A stretch of DNA of 64,000 bases, taken from Alsobacter ponti. GTDB taxonomy: Bacteria > Pseudomonadota > Alphaproteobacteria > Rhizobiales > Beijerinckiaceae. Positions 42,899-51,881 of the stretch are shown piece after piece. The stretch is from positions 1 to 64,000 of the forward strand of contig NZ_JANCLU010000011.1 in the NCBI RefSeq assembly GCF_024294805.1. Reading direction: 5' to 3'. A program made the position numbers and the translations under genes. The notes under the pieces were generated by a model. That model saw only the letters and a program-made list of their open reading frames with translations. It did not search any database and had not been told where the DNA came from. Numbering within the stretch: position 1 is the first letter of the stretch; the number at the start of each line of letters is the position of its first letter.

Positions 42899-44320
42899 AT
42901 GAGCACCATCGCACCCATCCATGTCGTGGGCGGCGGGCTGGCAGGTTCGGAAGCCGCGTGGCAGATCGCGCGGCAGGGCGTGCCCGTCATCCTGCACGAA
43001 ATGCGCCCCGAGCGGCCGACCGACGCGCACAAGACCGACGGTCTTGCCGAGCTCGTCTGCTCCAATTCCTTTCGCTCCGACGATTCGAGCACGAACGCGG
43101 TCGGCCTGCTGCACGCCGAGATGCGCCGCATGGACTCGCTGATCATGCAGTGCGGCGACGCGAACCAGGTGCCGGCCGGCGGCGCGCTCGCCGTGGACCG
43201 CGACGGCTTCTCGGCCGCCGTCACCCAGGCCCTGTCGGCGCACCCGCTGGTGACCCTCGCGCGCGGCGAAGTCGCGGGGCTGCCCCCCGAGGACTGGGAT
43301 TCGACCATCATCGCCACGGGTCCGTTGACGTCGGCGGCCCTCGCCGACGCGATTCGCGGCCTCACGGGCGAAACGTCGCTGGCCTTCTTCGACGCCATCG
43401 CGCCGATCGTCTATCGCGAATCGATCGACATGGACGTCGCCTGGTTCCAGTCGCGCTACGACAAGGCGGGCCCCGGCGGCACGGGGGCCGACTACATCAA
43501 CTGCCCGATGACCCGGGAGGAGTACGACCGCTTCATCGACGCGCTGCTCGCGGCGGAGAAGACGAGCTTCCGGGAATGGGAGGCCAACACGCCCTATTTC
43601 GACGGCTGCCTCCCCATCGAGGTGATGGCGGAGCGCGGCCGCGAGACGCTGCGACACGGGCCGATGAAGCCGTTCGGCCTCACCAACCCGCATCGCTCCG
43701 GGCCGGAGGCGAAGTCCTACGCCGTGGTGCAGCTGCGACAGGACAACGCGCTGGGCACGCTCTACAACATGGTGGGCTTCCAGACGAAGCTGAAGCACGC
43801 CGAGCAGGTGCGGGTGTTCCGCACCATTCCGGGACTCGAGCAGGCTGAGTTCGCCCGGTTGGGCGGCTTGCATCGCAACACCTACCTCAACTCGCCGCGC
43901 CTGCTGGACCCGACGCTCCGGCTGAAGGCGATGCCGCGCCTGCGTTTCGCCGGCCAGATCACCGGGTGCGAGGGCTATGTGGAGAGCGCCGCCGTCGGCC
44001 TCATCGCCGGCCGCTTCGCGGCGGCCGAGCGCCTGGGCCGGTCGCCGTCCCTGCCGCCGGCCACGACCGCCATCGGCGCGCTGCTGAACCACATCACCGG
44101 CGGGCATATCGAAACCATCGACGCGGGTCCGCCCTCATTCCAGCCGATGAACGTCAATTTCGGCCTGTTCCCGCCGCTGAGCGAAGCGCCGAAGACGGAG
44201 GATGGACGCAAGCTGCGCGGGCCCGCCAAGGCCGTGGCGAAGAAGATGGCGCTCACCGCCCGGGCGAAGGCCGACCTCGGATCGTGGCTCGGAGCCGAGA
44301 TGCCGGCCGCCGCCGAGTAG
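42899..44320 (+). CDS. trmFO: Methylenetetrahydrofolate-tRNA-(uracil-5-)-methyltransferase
   Basis: A 473-residue folate- and FAD-dependent enzyme making 5-methyluridine at tRNA position 54. The FAD-binding loop [16 protein letters not shown] lies at the N-terminus. [30 protein letters not shown] and [22 protein letters not shown] are signatures of TrmFO rather than of GidA. The late [20 protein letters not shown] is also typical. The ATG at 42899 follows the DUF1127 terminator by 48 nt, so it needs its own promoter. It converges on the NDUFAF6-like gene with 1 nt between them. Confidence 0.95.
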   Translation: MSTIAPIHVVGGGLAGSEAAWQIARQGVPVILHEMRPERPTDAHKTDGLAELVCSNSFRSDDSSTNAVGLLHAEMRRMDSLIMQCGDANQVPAGGALAVDRDGFSAAVTQALSAHPLVTLARGEVAGLPPEDWDSTIIATGPLTSAALADAIRGLTGETSLAFFDAIAPIVYRESIDMDVAWFQSRYDKAGPGGTGADYINCPMTREEYDRFIDALLAAEKTSFREWEANTPYFDGCLPIEVMAERGRETLRHGPMKPFGLTNPHRSGPEAKSYAVVQLRQDNALGTLYNMVGFQTKLKHAEQVRVFRTIPGLEQAEFARLGGLHRNTYLNSPRLLDPTLRLKAMPRLRFAGQITGCEGYVESAAVGLIAGRFAAAERLGRSPSLPPATTAIGALLNHITGGHIETIDAGPPSFQPMNVNFGLFPPLSEAPKTEDGRKLRGPAKAVAKKMALTARAKADLGSWLGAEMPAAAE

Positions 44321-44321
44321 G

Positions 44322-45194
44322 TCACCCGGCGCTGCGCGCGGCGCGCCACAGCAGCCAGATGGCCCGCCAGCGGGGCAATTCCACCCGCGTGCGGAACGGG
44401 TGGTAGTCGCGCCGCTCCATGCGCGCCAGATAGGACGACACCAACGCGACCGGCAGGAAGGCCGGGGCGATCTCGGCGGGCGTCTCGCGGATGCGGGCGC
44501 GCGTCTCGTCGAGATGGTGGCGGGCGAGATCCCGCAGTTCGCTCAGCGCCGCCCGCAGGCCCTCGCTGTCGCGGCCCGACACGATGTCCTCCCGCCCCAC
44601 GCCGTGCCGGGCCATCAGGTCGGCCGGCAGGTAGACCTGGCCGCGCGACGCATGCCACGGCAAGGCGCGCAGAAGCCCGGTGATGGCGTAGGCGACGCCG
44701 GCGTGGCCGGCCGCGTCCGCCCCGCCCGGGTCGTCGCCGCCCGCCAGCACCAGGGACGCCAGCCGGATCAGCGCGGACGATGTCTCGCCGCAATAGCCTT
44801 CGAGCGCTCCCACGCTGGGCATCGGGTCGTCGTAGAGGTCGAACGTGCGGGCCTCGATGAGGTCGAGCAGCGCCTGTCGCGGCAGTCGGTACCGCCCGAT
44901 GGCCTCCAGTAGCGCCGTCGCGACCGGGTGGCCGCGCACATCGCCGCGCGCCTTGTCTTCCAGCGCGTCGCGCCACCACTGGAAGCGAACCTCGCCGGGC
45001 AGCGGATCGGACACCAGTTCGCGCACGCGCGCGATTTCGAGGTTGAAGGCGTACAGCGCCAGCAGCCCGGCCCGCTTGTCGGCGGGAGCGAACAGGGTCG
45101 CCAGCCACCGGTCCGGGTCGTTCTCCCTGACCAGCAATGACACGGCGTCGCCGTCGCGCACCGCATCCTGCCCAGGGCTGGAAGTCGCCTCCAT
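44322..45194 (-). CDS. Squalene/phytoene synthase family protein, NDUFAF6-like
   Basis: A 290-residue all-helical protein of the trans-isoprenyl-diphosphate synthase fold. Both Asp-rich metal motifs of true phytoene/squalene synthases are missing: the first region reads YAFNLEIARVRELVSD, and the second reads LLRALPWHASRGQVYLP where enzymes have a D-x-x-x-D. These substitutions, plus FDLYDDPMPS, match NDUFAF6, the mitochondrial complex I assembly factor. A role in respiratory complex assembly is therefore more likely than carotenoid synthesis. It is the last gene of the yajC-secD-secF-Mth938 cluster, 9 nt after the previous gene. Confidence 0.85.
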   Translation of the reverse strand: MEATSSPGQDAVRDGDAVSLLVRENDPDRWLATLFAPADKRAGLLALYAFNLEIARVRELVSDPLPGEVRFQWWRDALEDKARGDVRGHPVATALLEAIGRYRLPRQALLDLIEARTFDLYDDPMPSVGALEGYCGETSSALIRLASLVLAGGDDPGGADAAGHAGVAYAITGLLRALPWHASRGQVYLPADLMARHGVGREDIVSGRDSEGLRAALSELRDLARHHLDETRARIRETPAEIAPAFLPVALVSSYLARMERRDYHPFRTRVELPRWRAIWLLWRAARSAG

Positions 45195-45203
45195 GGCGCG
45201 ACT

Positions 45204-45590
45204 TCAGTCCACCGCGATCAGGGCCGCGGCGACCTGGCGGTCCTCGGCCAGCATGACGTTGTAGGTCCGCACGGCGGCTCCCGTGTGCATGGCGTCGATC
45301 CCGATCCCGGCGCCGCGCAGCAGCGCCCGCAAAGGCTCGGGCAAGAACACGGTTTCGGCGCCGGTCCCGAGCAACAGCGTGCGGATTTCCGCCGCCTCAG
45401 CCAGAACTGGCGCGAATGCGTCCGGGGTCAAGTCCGAGAAGGCCCGCACGGGCCACGCCCGTACGCCGGAGGGCAGCGCAAGGACGGAGCCGCGGTGCGA
45501 CATGTCCGCGAAACGAAACCCGCCATTGCCGTAGGCGTCGATGATGTGGCGCCCGGGGACGAAGCCCTCGTAGCGCCGCCCGCCGCTCAT
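45204..45590 (-). CDS. Mth938-like domain protein
   Basis: A 128-residue protein with the Mth938/NDUFAF3 fold, recognised from IDAYGNGGFRFADMSHRGSVLALPSGVRAW and LLLGTGAETVFLPEPLRALLRGAGIGIDAMHTGAAVRTYNVMLAEDRQVAAALI in outline. The eukaryotic relative NDUFAF3 is a complex I assembly factor and also lies beside Sec genes in alphaproteobacteria. Its neighbour here is NDUFAF6-like, which strengthens an assembly role. The ATG overlaps the secF stop (ATGA), so translation is coupled. Confidence 0.88.
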   Translation of the reverse strand: MSGGRRYEGFVPGRHIIDAYGNGGFRFADMSHRGSVLALPSGVRAWPVRAFSDLTPDAFAPVLAEAAEIRTLLLGTGAETVFLPEPLRALLRGAGIGIDAMHTGAAVRTYNVMLAEDRQVAAALIAVD

Positions 45591-46591
45591 TGCGCGGGTT
45601 TCTCGCTCGGCCCGCCGGCCCTGCGGGCCGTCCGCGCCGGCTTCGCCGGAGCCGGCGCGGCGTCGGAGGCCGGCGCCTCGTGGCCGACCTTCAGGCCCAG
45701 ATAGATCAGCACCGGGGCGGCGATGAAGATCGACGAATAGGTGCCGATCACGACGCCGAACATCATCGCGTAGGAGAAGCTGGCGATCACCTGCCCGCCG
45801 AACAGCACGAGCGCGAGCAGCGCCAGCATGGTGGTGACCGAGGTCATCACCGTTCGCGACAGGGTCGAGTTGATCGACAGGTCGAGCAGTTCGTCCGTCG
45901 GCATCCGCTTGTACTTGCGCAGCAGCTCGCGGATTCGGTCGAACACGACGACGGTGTCGTTCAGCGAGTAGCCGACGATCGTCAGGATCGCGGCGATGGA
46001 GGTCATATTGAACTCGAGCTGCGTGACGGCGAAGAAGCCGATCGTCAGCACGAGGTCGTGCATCGTCGCGATAACGGCGGCGACCGCGAACTCCCACTCG
46101 AACCGGAACCAGAGGTAGACGAGCACCGCCAGGATCGACAGAACGACGCCGATCGTGCCGGTCTGCACCAGCTCGCCGGAGACGCGCGGCCCCACCACCT
46201 CGACACGGCGGAATTCGTAGTCCTTGTCGAAGGTGGCCTTGAACCGCTCCATGGCGGCCTGCTGGGCGCGCTCGCGCTCCTGCTGCGTGTTGCCGGGCTG
46301 CAGGCCGAAGCGGATCGACACCTCGCCCTTCTCGCCGAACTCCTGCACCTCGATCTCGCCATGGGCGAGGTCGGTCGCCGCCTCGCGCACCGCGGCGATG
46401 TCGACCTTGCCGGCGCGGGCCTGCATCTCGATCAGCGTGCCGCCGGTGAAGTCGATGCCGAAGTTCATCGACACGAAGAAGAAGCACAGCACCGCGCCCA
46501 GCGAGAGAAACGCCGAGAAGGGGAAGCTCACGCGCCGGAAGCGCATGAAGCCGAACTTGGTGTTGTCGGGAACGATCCGCAGGAGCTTCAT
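45587..46591 (-). CDS. secF: Protein translocase subunit SecF
   Basis: A 334-residue inner-membrane protein that works with SecD to pull exported proteins across the membrane using the proton gradient. Six helices are expected. Hallmarks are NFGIDFTGGTLIEMQ near the N-terminus, GYSLNDTVVVFDRIRE and the later NSTLSRTVMTSVTTMLALLALVLFGG. The C-terminus is an Ala/Pro/Lys-rich tail. The ATG at 46591 follows GGAGTC; an earlier start at 46645 would overlap secD. The secD stop lies 14 nt upstream. Confidence 0.95.
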   Translation of the reverse strand: MKLLRIVPDNTKFGFMRFRRVSFPFSAFLSLGAVLCFFFVSMNFGIDFTGGTLIEMQARAGKVDIAAVREAATDLAHGEIEVQEFGEKGEVSIRFGLQPGNTQQERERAQQAAMERFKATFDKDYEFRRVEVVGPRVSGELVQTGTIGVVLSILAVLVYLWFRFEWEFAVAAVIATMHDLVLTIGFFAVTQLEFNMTSIAAILTIVGYSLNDTVVVFDRIRELLRKYKRMPTDELLDLSINSTLSRTVMTSVTTMLALLALVLFGGQVIASFSYAMMFGVVIGTYSSIFIAAPVLIYLGLKVGHEAPASDAAPAPAKPARTARRAGGPSEKPAQ

Positions 46592-46605
46592 GGCCTTGAC
46601 TCCCG

Positions 46606-48216
46606 TCAGAACGGCAGCCGCGTGGGCTTGGCCCAGCGGTACCAAAGGGCGATCATCATCCGCGTCATCGTCACGGCGGTAACGACGGTGGTGACGATCC
46701 CGAAGATCATGGTGATGGCGAAGCCCTTCACCGGCCCGCTACCCAGCAGGAACAGGATCAACGCCGCGATGAACATGGTGACGTTCGAGTCGATGATGGT
46801 CGCGAAGGCGCGCTGGAAGCCCGCTTCAAGCGAGGAGATCATCGATCGTCCCAGATGGAACTCCTCGCGGATGCGCTCGTAGATGAGCACGTTCGAGTCC
46901 ACCGCCGTTCCGATCGTCAGCACGATGCCTGCGATGCCGGGCAGCGTGAGGGTCGATCCGATCAGCGACATCATCGCGAAGATCAGGATGACGTGCACGA
47001 ACAGCGCGATGTTGGCGAACAGGCCGAACGTGCCGTAGGTCACGAACATGAACGTCACGACCAGGGCCGTCGCCACGTAGGATGCGTGCTTGCCGGCCTG
47101 GATCGAATCCTGGCCGAGGCCCGGCCCGACGGTGCGCTCCTCGACGATGGTGAGCGGCGCCGGCAGCGCGCCGGCCCTGAGCAGGATCGCCAGGTTGTTG
47201 GCCTGCTCGACCGTGAAGCGCCCGGAGATCTGCCCCGAGCCGCCGGTGATCGGCTGCTGGATGACGGGGGCGGAGATCACCTTCTTGTCGAGCACGATGG
47301 CGAGCGGGCGACCGACGGCCTCGGTCGTGACGCGGCCGAAATTCTGCGCGCCCTTGATGTTGAACCGGAAGTTCACGATCGGCTCGCCGGTCCGCGAATC
47401 GAACGCGGGCTGCGCGTCGATCAGGTCCTCGCCCTGCACGATCACGCGCCGCTCGACATTGAGCGCGCCGCCGCCCTCGCTGGACGGCAGGACCTCGACG
47501 TCGCCGGGCGGCGTGCCGGGCTCGGCGAGCAGGCGGAATTCCAGCTGAGCGGTCGTGCCCAGGATCTCCTTCAGCCGGCGGGGATCCTGCAGGCCGGGCA
47601 CCTGCACCAGGATGCGGTCCGCCCCCTGCCGCTGGATGTTCGGCTCGGTGGTGCCCAGCGCGTCGACGCGCCGGCGCAGCACCTCGATGGCCTGCGACAC
47701 CGCCTTGGTCACGCGCTCGTTGACGCCCACCTCGGTGACGTTGAGCTGGATCAGGCCGTCCGGCTGCTCCGCCACCTCGATGGCGCGCTGGCCGGACCCG
47801 GTGCCGAGCAGAGCGTTACCGACCGGCGCCGACAACTCCCTGAGCTTCGGCATCAGCCGCTCGCGCTCGTTCGGATCGACGACGCGGACGGTCACGCCGC
47901 GCGGCGTCACGCCGATGCCGCCGGCCAGCGAGATCCGCTGCTCGCGGAGGATGCGGCGAACGTCGTCGCGCAGCGTATTGATCTGGCCGCGAAGCACCGC
48001 CTGCGTGTCGACCTCGAGCAGCACGTGCGAGCCGCCCTGGAGGTCGAGGCCGAGGACGACGGCCTGATGCGGCACCAGCGCGCTCGGAAGGAACGAGAAC
48101 GTCTGCTGGATCGACTTGCGCGTCTCGGGCGAGAGCAGGCTGGGCATGGCGTACAGGATGCCGAGCACCGTCAGCAGCACCACGCCGATCGTCTTCATCC
48201 GGGAAAAGCGCAACAT
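46606..48216 (-). CDS. secD: Protein translocase subunit SecD
   Basis: A 536-residue partner of SecF. The N-terminal helix (GVVLLTVLGILYAMPSLL) precedes the periplasmic head (VLGLDLQGGSHVLLEVD, FRFNIKGAQNFGRVTTEAVG) and the five-helix core containing GTAVDSNVLIYERIREE and SNVTMFIAALILFLLGSGPVKGFAITM. Length is normal for stand-alone SecD. It lies between yajC and secF, the classical order. Confidence 0.96.
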   Translation of the reverse strand: MLRFSRMKTIGVVLLTVLGILYAMPSLLSPETRKSIQQTFSFLPSALVPHQAVVLGLDLQGGSHVLLEVDTQAVLRGQINTLRDDVRRILREQRISLAGGIGVTPRGVTVRVVDPNERERLMPKLRELSAPVGNALLGTGSGQRAIEVAEQPDGLIQLNVTEVGVNERVTKAVSQAIEVLRRRVDALGTTEPNIQRQGADRILVQVPGLQDPRRLKEILGTTAQLEFRLLAEPGTPPGDVEVLPSSEGGGALNVERRVIVQGEDLIDAQPAFDSRTGEPIVNFRFNIKGAQNFGRVTTEAVGRPLAIVLDKKVISAPVIQQPITGGSGQISGRFTVEQANNLAILLRAGALPAPLTIVEERTVGPGLGQDSIQAGKHASYVATALVVTFMFVTYGTFGLFANIALFVHVILIFAMMSLIGSTLTLPGIAGIVLTIGTAVDSNVLIYERIREEFHLGRSMISSLEAGFQRAFATIIDSNVTMFIAALILFLLGSGPVKGFAITMIFGIVTTVVTAVTMTRMMIALWYRWAKPTRLPF

Positions 48217-48291
48217 CGCGTCGAGGTCTTCTTCATCTTCGGGCGGCCGCCAGGGGCCGCGGCCAGGCTCGGCTCCGCGTCGGCGGAGAGT

Positions 48292-48618
48292 TTACGCCTT
48301 GACGGGTTCGCCCTTCGCGCGAACCTCGGCGATCATGCCACGGGCGATGCGCACGCGCACACCGTCCGCGATCTCGACTTCGAGTTCGCTTTCGTCCGAC
48401 ACCTTCGTCACCTTGCCGATCAGGCCGCCCGAGGTGACCACCTGGTCGCCCCGGCGCACGTTCGCGACCATGTCCCGATGCTCCTTCGCCTTCCGCTGCT
48501 GCGGACGGATGATCAGGAAGTACATGATGATGAATATGAGGATGAAGGGGACAATCTGCACCATGCCTTCCAGGCCGGCCATGCCGGACGAGGTTTGGGC
48601 GAAAGCAGGAGTGATCAC
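48292..48618 (-). CDS. yajC: Preprotein translocase subunit YajC
   Basis: A 108-residue accessory of SecDF. One membrane helix (MVQIVPFILIFIIMYFLIIRPQQRKAKEH) is followed by the conserved VRRGDQVVTSGGLIGKVTKVSDESELEVEIADGVRVRIARGMI. The best start is GTG at 48618, with GGGGAG 7 nt upstream; a longer frame from 48750 has no family support. It heads the minus-strand sec operon. The 233-nt region upstream is shared with the divergent DUF815 gene. Confidence 0.93.
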   Translation of the reverse strand: MITPAFAQTSSGMAGLEGMVQIVPFILIFIIMYFLIIRPQQRKAKEHRDMVANVRRGDQVVTSGGLIGKVTKVSDESELEVEIADGVRVRIARGMIAEVRAKGEPVKA

Positions 48619-48851
48619 GTAAGGCTCCCCGAGCACGAGAGAAGGTGTCCGCCGGGAATCCCCCGCCAGACCCTCTGAAAAAGTCGCGCGGACTATAGCC
48701 AGAGGTTCATGGAAAGCAAATGGCGTCTCCCGGCCGGCCGCCCCGGCCAAGGTGACGCCGCCTTCTGGCGGACGCGCGATGCGAATACCGGTTTCCCACG
48801 CATCGCCCGGTGGTCTATGGGGAGACGGATTTCCTCGGACACCATCGCGCC

Positions 48852-49733
48852 ATGAGCCAGACCGATCCCGCCCTCGCCGCCCTTCTCGAACGTATCGCCG
48901 CCACGCTGGAGCGCATGGCGCCGCCCGTGGCGGCCAGGCCGGACTTCGAGGCCGCCGACGCTTTCGTGTGGCACCCGTCGCCGGCGCGCCTGGCCCCGGT
49001 GCCGCGCGTCAACCGCGTCGACATGCTGCTGCTCAAGGGAATCGACCGGGCTCGCGACACGCTGCACGACAACACGACGCGCTTCGCGCGCGGCTTCCCC
49101 GCCAACAACGCGCTTCTCTGGGGCGCGCGGGGCATGGGCAAGTCCTCGCTCGTCAAGGCCACCCACGCCCAGGTGAACCGCGAGACCGGCGTCGAAGGCC
49201 TCAAGCCGCTGAAGCTCGTCGAAATCCACCGCGAGGACATCGAGAGCCTTCCGGCGCTCATGGGCCTGCTGCGGCCGGCGTCGTTCCGCTTCGTCGTGTT
49301 CTGCGACGACCTGTCCTTCGACGGCGCGGACACCTCCTACAAGTCGCTGAAGGCGGTGCTGGAAGGCGGGATCGAGGGCCGTCCCGAGAACGTCATCTTC
49401 TACGCGACGTCCAATCGGCGGCACCTGCTGCCCCGCGACATGATGGAGAACGAACGGTCGACGGCGATCAACCCGGGCGAGGCGGTCGAGGAGAAGGTGT
49501 CGCTGTCCGACCGGTTCGGGCTCTGGCTCGGCTTCCATCGCTGCAGCCAGGACGAGTACCTCTCCATGGTGGAGGGCTACGTCGCCCATTTCGGCCTGAC
49601 CGGAGACATCGGCCAGCGCACCGCCGAGGCCTTGGAATGGTCGACGACGCGCGGCTCGCGCTCAGGCCGCACCGCCTGGCAGTACATTCAGGACCTGGCC
49701 GGCCGTCAGGGCCGCACGCTGGACGGAGCCTGA
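48852..49733 (+). CDS. DUF815 family ATP-binding protein
   Basis: A 293-residue P-loop ATPase of the DUF815/AAA-like family. Walker A is WGARGMGKSSL and Walker B is FVVFCDDLSFD. ATSNRRHLLPRDMMENE carries the sensor Asn/Arg, and SDRFGLWLGFHRCSQDEYL is typical of the family. The function is not established. The ATG at 48852 is chosen; a GTG at 48810 is possible. It is the only plus-strand gene between 44.3 and 64 kb, and a strong hairpin separates it from the convergent NlpD-like gene. Confidence 0.88.
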   Translation: MSQTDPALAALLERIAATLERMAPPVAARPDFEAADAFVWHPSPARLAPVPRVNRVDMLLLKGIDRARDTLHDNTTRFARGFPANNALLWGARGMGKSSLVKATHAQVNRETGVEGLKPLKLVEIHREDIESLPALMGLLRPASFRFVVFCDDLSFDGADTSYKSLKAVLEGGIEGRPENVIFYATSNRRHLLPRDMMENERSTAINPGEAVEEKVSLSDRFGLWLGFHRCSQDEYLSMVEGYVAHFGLTGDIGQRTAEALEWSTTRGSRSGRTAWQYIQDLAGRQGRTLDGA

Positions 49734-49741
49734 AACGCGAA

Positions 49742-49776
49742 GCGGGCGGCGCCCGACGCGCCGCCCGCCTCATTTC
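49742..49776. terminator. Bidirectional hairpin between convergent genes
   Basis: A perfect 11-bp GC stem (49742-49752 with 49758-49768) with a 5-nt loop stands 9 nt after the DUF815 stop and 60 nt from the NlpD-like stop. The plus-strand tail is CTCATTTCG, so it may end both transcripts. Confidence 0.7.
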
Positions 49777-49827
49777 GATCAGCCGATGGGTCTCGCCGGA
49801 GGCTGACCGACTTCCTGAAGGCCGGTC

Positions 49828-51087
49828 TTACTGGCCCGACAAGTGGGGCATCGGATCGACGGGGGTCGATCCCTTGCGGATCTCGAAGTGGAGCTGCGGG
49901 GACGAGACGTTGCCAGACTGGCCGGAGCTCGCGATCGTCTGGCCCCGGGTCACCGTATCGCCGCGCTTGACCTTGATGTCGCCGTTGTGGGCGTAGGCCG
50001 TCACCCAGCCATCCGGATGTCGGATCAGCACGAGGTTGCCGTAGCCCTTCAGCTCGTTGCCGGCATAGGCGACGACGCCGCCCTCGGCCGCCTTGACGGG
50101 CGTGCCCTCCGGCAGGGCGATGTTGATGCCGTCATTGCTGCCGCCGCCCTTGTTGCCGAAGCCGGTGATGACGCGGCCCTTGGCCGGCCAGCGAAACTCG
50201 GCGGACGACTTGGTCGCCGTCGCGATGCTGGAAGTCGTTTCCTCGGGCGCGGCGGCCGGAGCCGCGGCAGGCGTCGCGGCGGTCTTCGCCGCGGACTTCG
50301 CGGGCTCGGCGACCTCGACCTTGGCGGTCTTCACCGGCGCGTCGGCCGCCTTGGCGACCTCCGGCTTCTTTGCGGCGGCCGGCTGGGCCGTCGTGGCCGG
50401 GACGGCGGCCGTCTTCGACGCCGGCTTGACTGCTTCCGGCTTAGCCACCTGCTGCGCGGGAGCCGAGGCCTTCCCGGCAGGCTCCGCGCCCTTGACGAGC
50501 TGCATCCGTCCCTTGCCGGCCGGCGGCGCGGAGGGAGCGGTCGCCACGGCCGTCGGCGCTGCCGCCGCGCTGGCGTTGTAGATGGGAATCACGACCTGCG
50601 AGCCGGGGCTCACCTGGGCGTTCGCGGCGAGGCCGTTGGCGGAGCGGATCGCCTGCTCCGGCACGCCGTAGCGATTGGCGAGCGTCTTCACCGAATCCGC
50701 GGCTCCGACCGTCACCGTCGACCCGCCCTGAGCCGTCCAGCCCTTGGCGGAGCCCAGCGGCGGCGTCACGGCCGGAACCGCTGCGACGCGCGTCGCGGGA
50801 GCGCTCGCGGCGGGGGCGAGCGGCGGGAGGGCCGAGGAGCTGACCTGCCCCGGAGGGGGAAGCGGCTGGGCGGTCACCGGAGAGGTCGGCGCGGCATTGA
50901 CCGGCGGCGTCGTCGAGGCCGTCTGCTGCGGATCGAACCGCGACGAACTCGCGAACGGATTGCTGAACGGGTTCTCGCCGAACCGCATCGTGTCGGAGCT
51001 GCACGCGGCCGCGCCGCCCGCGATCGCGCACACGAACACCAGACGAGGAACCGATTGCAGAAGCGCTGGACGCAAACGCAGACCCAT
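49828..51087 (-). CDS. NlpD-like LysM and LytM (M23) domain lipoprotein
   Basis: A 419-residue envelope protein. The N-terminal helix ends in AACSSD, a plausible lipobox near residue 26. A LysM domain follows (VTVGAADSVKTLANRYGVPEQAIRSANGL to VVIPIYN), then a long Ala/Lys/Pro linker, then a C-terminal M23 domain (FRWPAKGRVITGFGNKGGGSNDGINIALPEG to LHFEIRKGSTPVDP). The zinc ligands of active peptidases are altered (NDGIN in place of HxGxD; HFE in place of HxH), so it should activate septal amidases, not cut itself. It follows surE and pcm, the common nlpD context. Confidence 0.9.
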   Translation of the reverse strand: MGLRLRPALLQSVPRLVFVCAIAGGAAACSSDTMRFGENPFSNPFASSSRFDPQQTASTTPPVNAAPTSPVTAQPLPPPGQVSSSALPPLAPAASAPATRVAAVPAVTPPLGSAKGWTAQGGSTVTVGAADSVKTLANRYGVPEQAIRSANGLAANAQVSPGSQVVIPIYNASAAAAPTAVATAPSAPPAGKGRMQLVKGAEPAGKASAPAQQVAKPEAVKPASKTAAVPATTAQPAAAKKPEVAKAADAPVKTAKVEVAEPAKSAAKTAATPAAAPAAAPEETTSSIATATKSSAEFRWPAKGRVITGFGNKGGGSNDGINIALPEGTPVKAAEGGVVAYAGNELKGYGNLVLIRHPDGWVTAYAHNGDIKVKRGDTVTRGQTIASSGQSGNVSSPQLHFEIRKGSTPVDPMPHLSGQ

Positions 51088-51169
51088 GTCTTCACCCACC
51101 CGATGACGCGCACGCGGCGACGAAATTGACCGTCTGATTAATGCAGCGTTCAGGTTAAAATTTGGTTCG

Positions 51170-51187
51170 CCCCGCATCGAAACGGGG
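51170..51187 (-). terminator. Weak hairpin downstream of pcm
   Basis: A 5-bp stem (51170-51174 with 51183-51187), then on the minus strand CGAACCAAATTTT. It may end the surE-pcm transcript or lie in the NlpD-like promoter region. The AT-rich stretch at 51134-51160 is the best promoter candidate for that gene. Confidence 0.35.
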
Positions 51188-51209
51188 GTCCGCCGTTCAT
51201 CATGTCGGC

Positions 51210-51869
51210 TCAAAGCGCCGCCGCTGTTCCGTGCATCAGGGGCGGCAGGCTGAACGGGACCAGGTGCTCGCGTTCGAGCGCGCCGCCCGGCGATCTGTTG
51301 AAGCGCGTCAGGAACGATCCACCCGCCCCGCGCTCGATGACGAGGATTTTTCCGCCCGGGGCGAGTTGCGCGACGAGCGGCCGGGGCGTCGATTCCACGG
51401 AGGCCTCGATGAGGATTCGGTCGAACGGCCCAAGGTCGGCCGCCCCCTCCCCGCCGTCTCCATGCCGCACCGTGACGTTGACGACGACCTGCGCCTGCAG
51501 CCGCGCGGCCGCCTCGGTCGCCAGCGAACGGTAGCGCTCGATCGAGACGACCTCCCGGGCCAGGCGCGCCAGGACGGCCGAGCCGTAGCCGGAGCCCGTG
51601 CCGACCTCCAGCACCCGGTGCTCCGGCTTCAGGTCGAGCGCGGCGTACATCTCGGCCATCGTGGAGGGGGCCAGGGTCGACTGCCCGCACGCGATGGGCA
51701 GCGCGACGTCGATCAGCGCGAGGTCGATGAAGCGGCGCGGCACGAACACGCTGCGCGACACGGTCTCGAACGCTCGCAGGATCGCCGTGTCACGCAGGCC
51801 CTTGGCCCGCAGCGCCATCAGGAAGGCGATGCGCGCCTCGGCGCCCCCGTCCGCCTGGATGACCGGCAC
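51210..51869 (-). CDS. pcm: Protein-L-isoaspartate O-methyltransferase
   Basis: A 219-residue S-adenosylmethionine-dependent repair enzyme that methylates isoaspartyl residues in aged proteins. The N-terminal FVPRRFIDLALIDVALPIACGQSTLAPSTMAEM contains the family's substrate-side signature, and motif I is VLEVGTGSGYGSAVLARL. It starts 12 nt after the surE stop. The surE-pcm-nlpD order is conserved widely in proteobacteria. Confidence 0.94.
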   Translation of the reverse strand: MPVIQADGGAEARIAFLMALRAKGLRDTAILRAFETVSRSVFVPRRFIDLALIDVALPIACGQSTLAPSTMAEMYAALDLKPEHRVLEVGTGSGYGSAVLARLAREVVSIERYRSLATEAAARLQAQVVVNVTVRHGDGGEGAADLGPFDRILIEASVESTPRPLVAQLAPGGKILVIERGAGGSFLTRFNRSPGGALEREHLVPFSLPPLMHGTAAAL

Positions 51870-51881
51870 CGGCGCTCCCCG

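Noticed and set aside
44322-45194. Carotenoid or hopanoid biosynthesis gene
   Set aside because: Both Asp-rich catalytic motifs are absent and no other isoprenoid genes are nearby; the NDUFAF6-like reading fits better.
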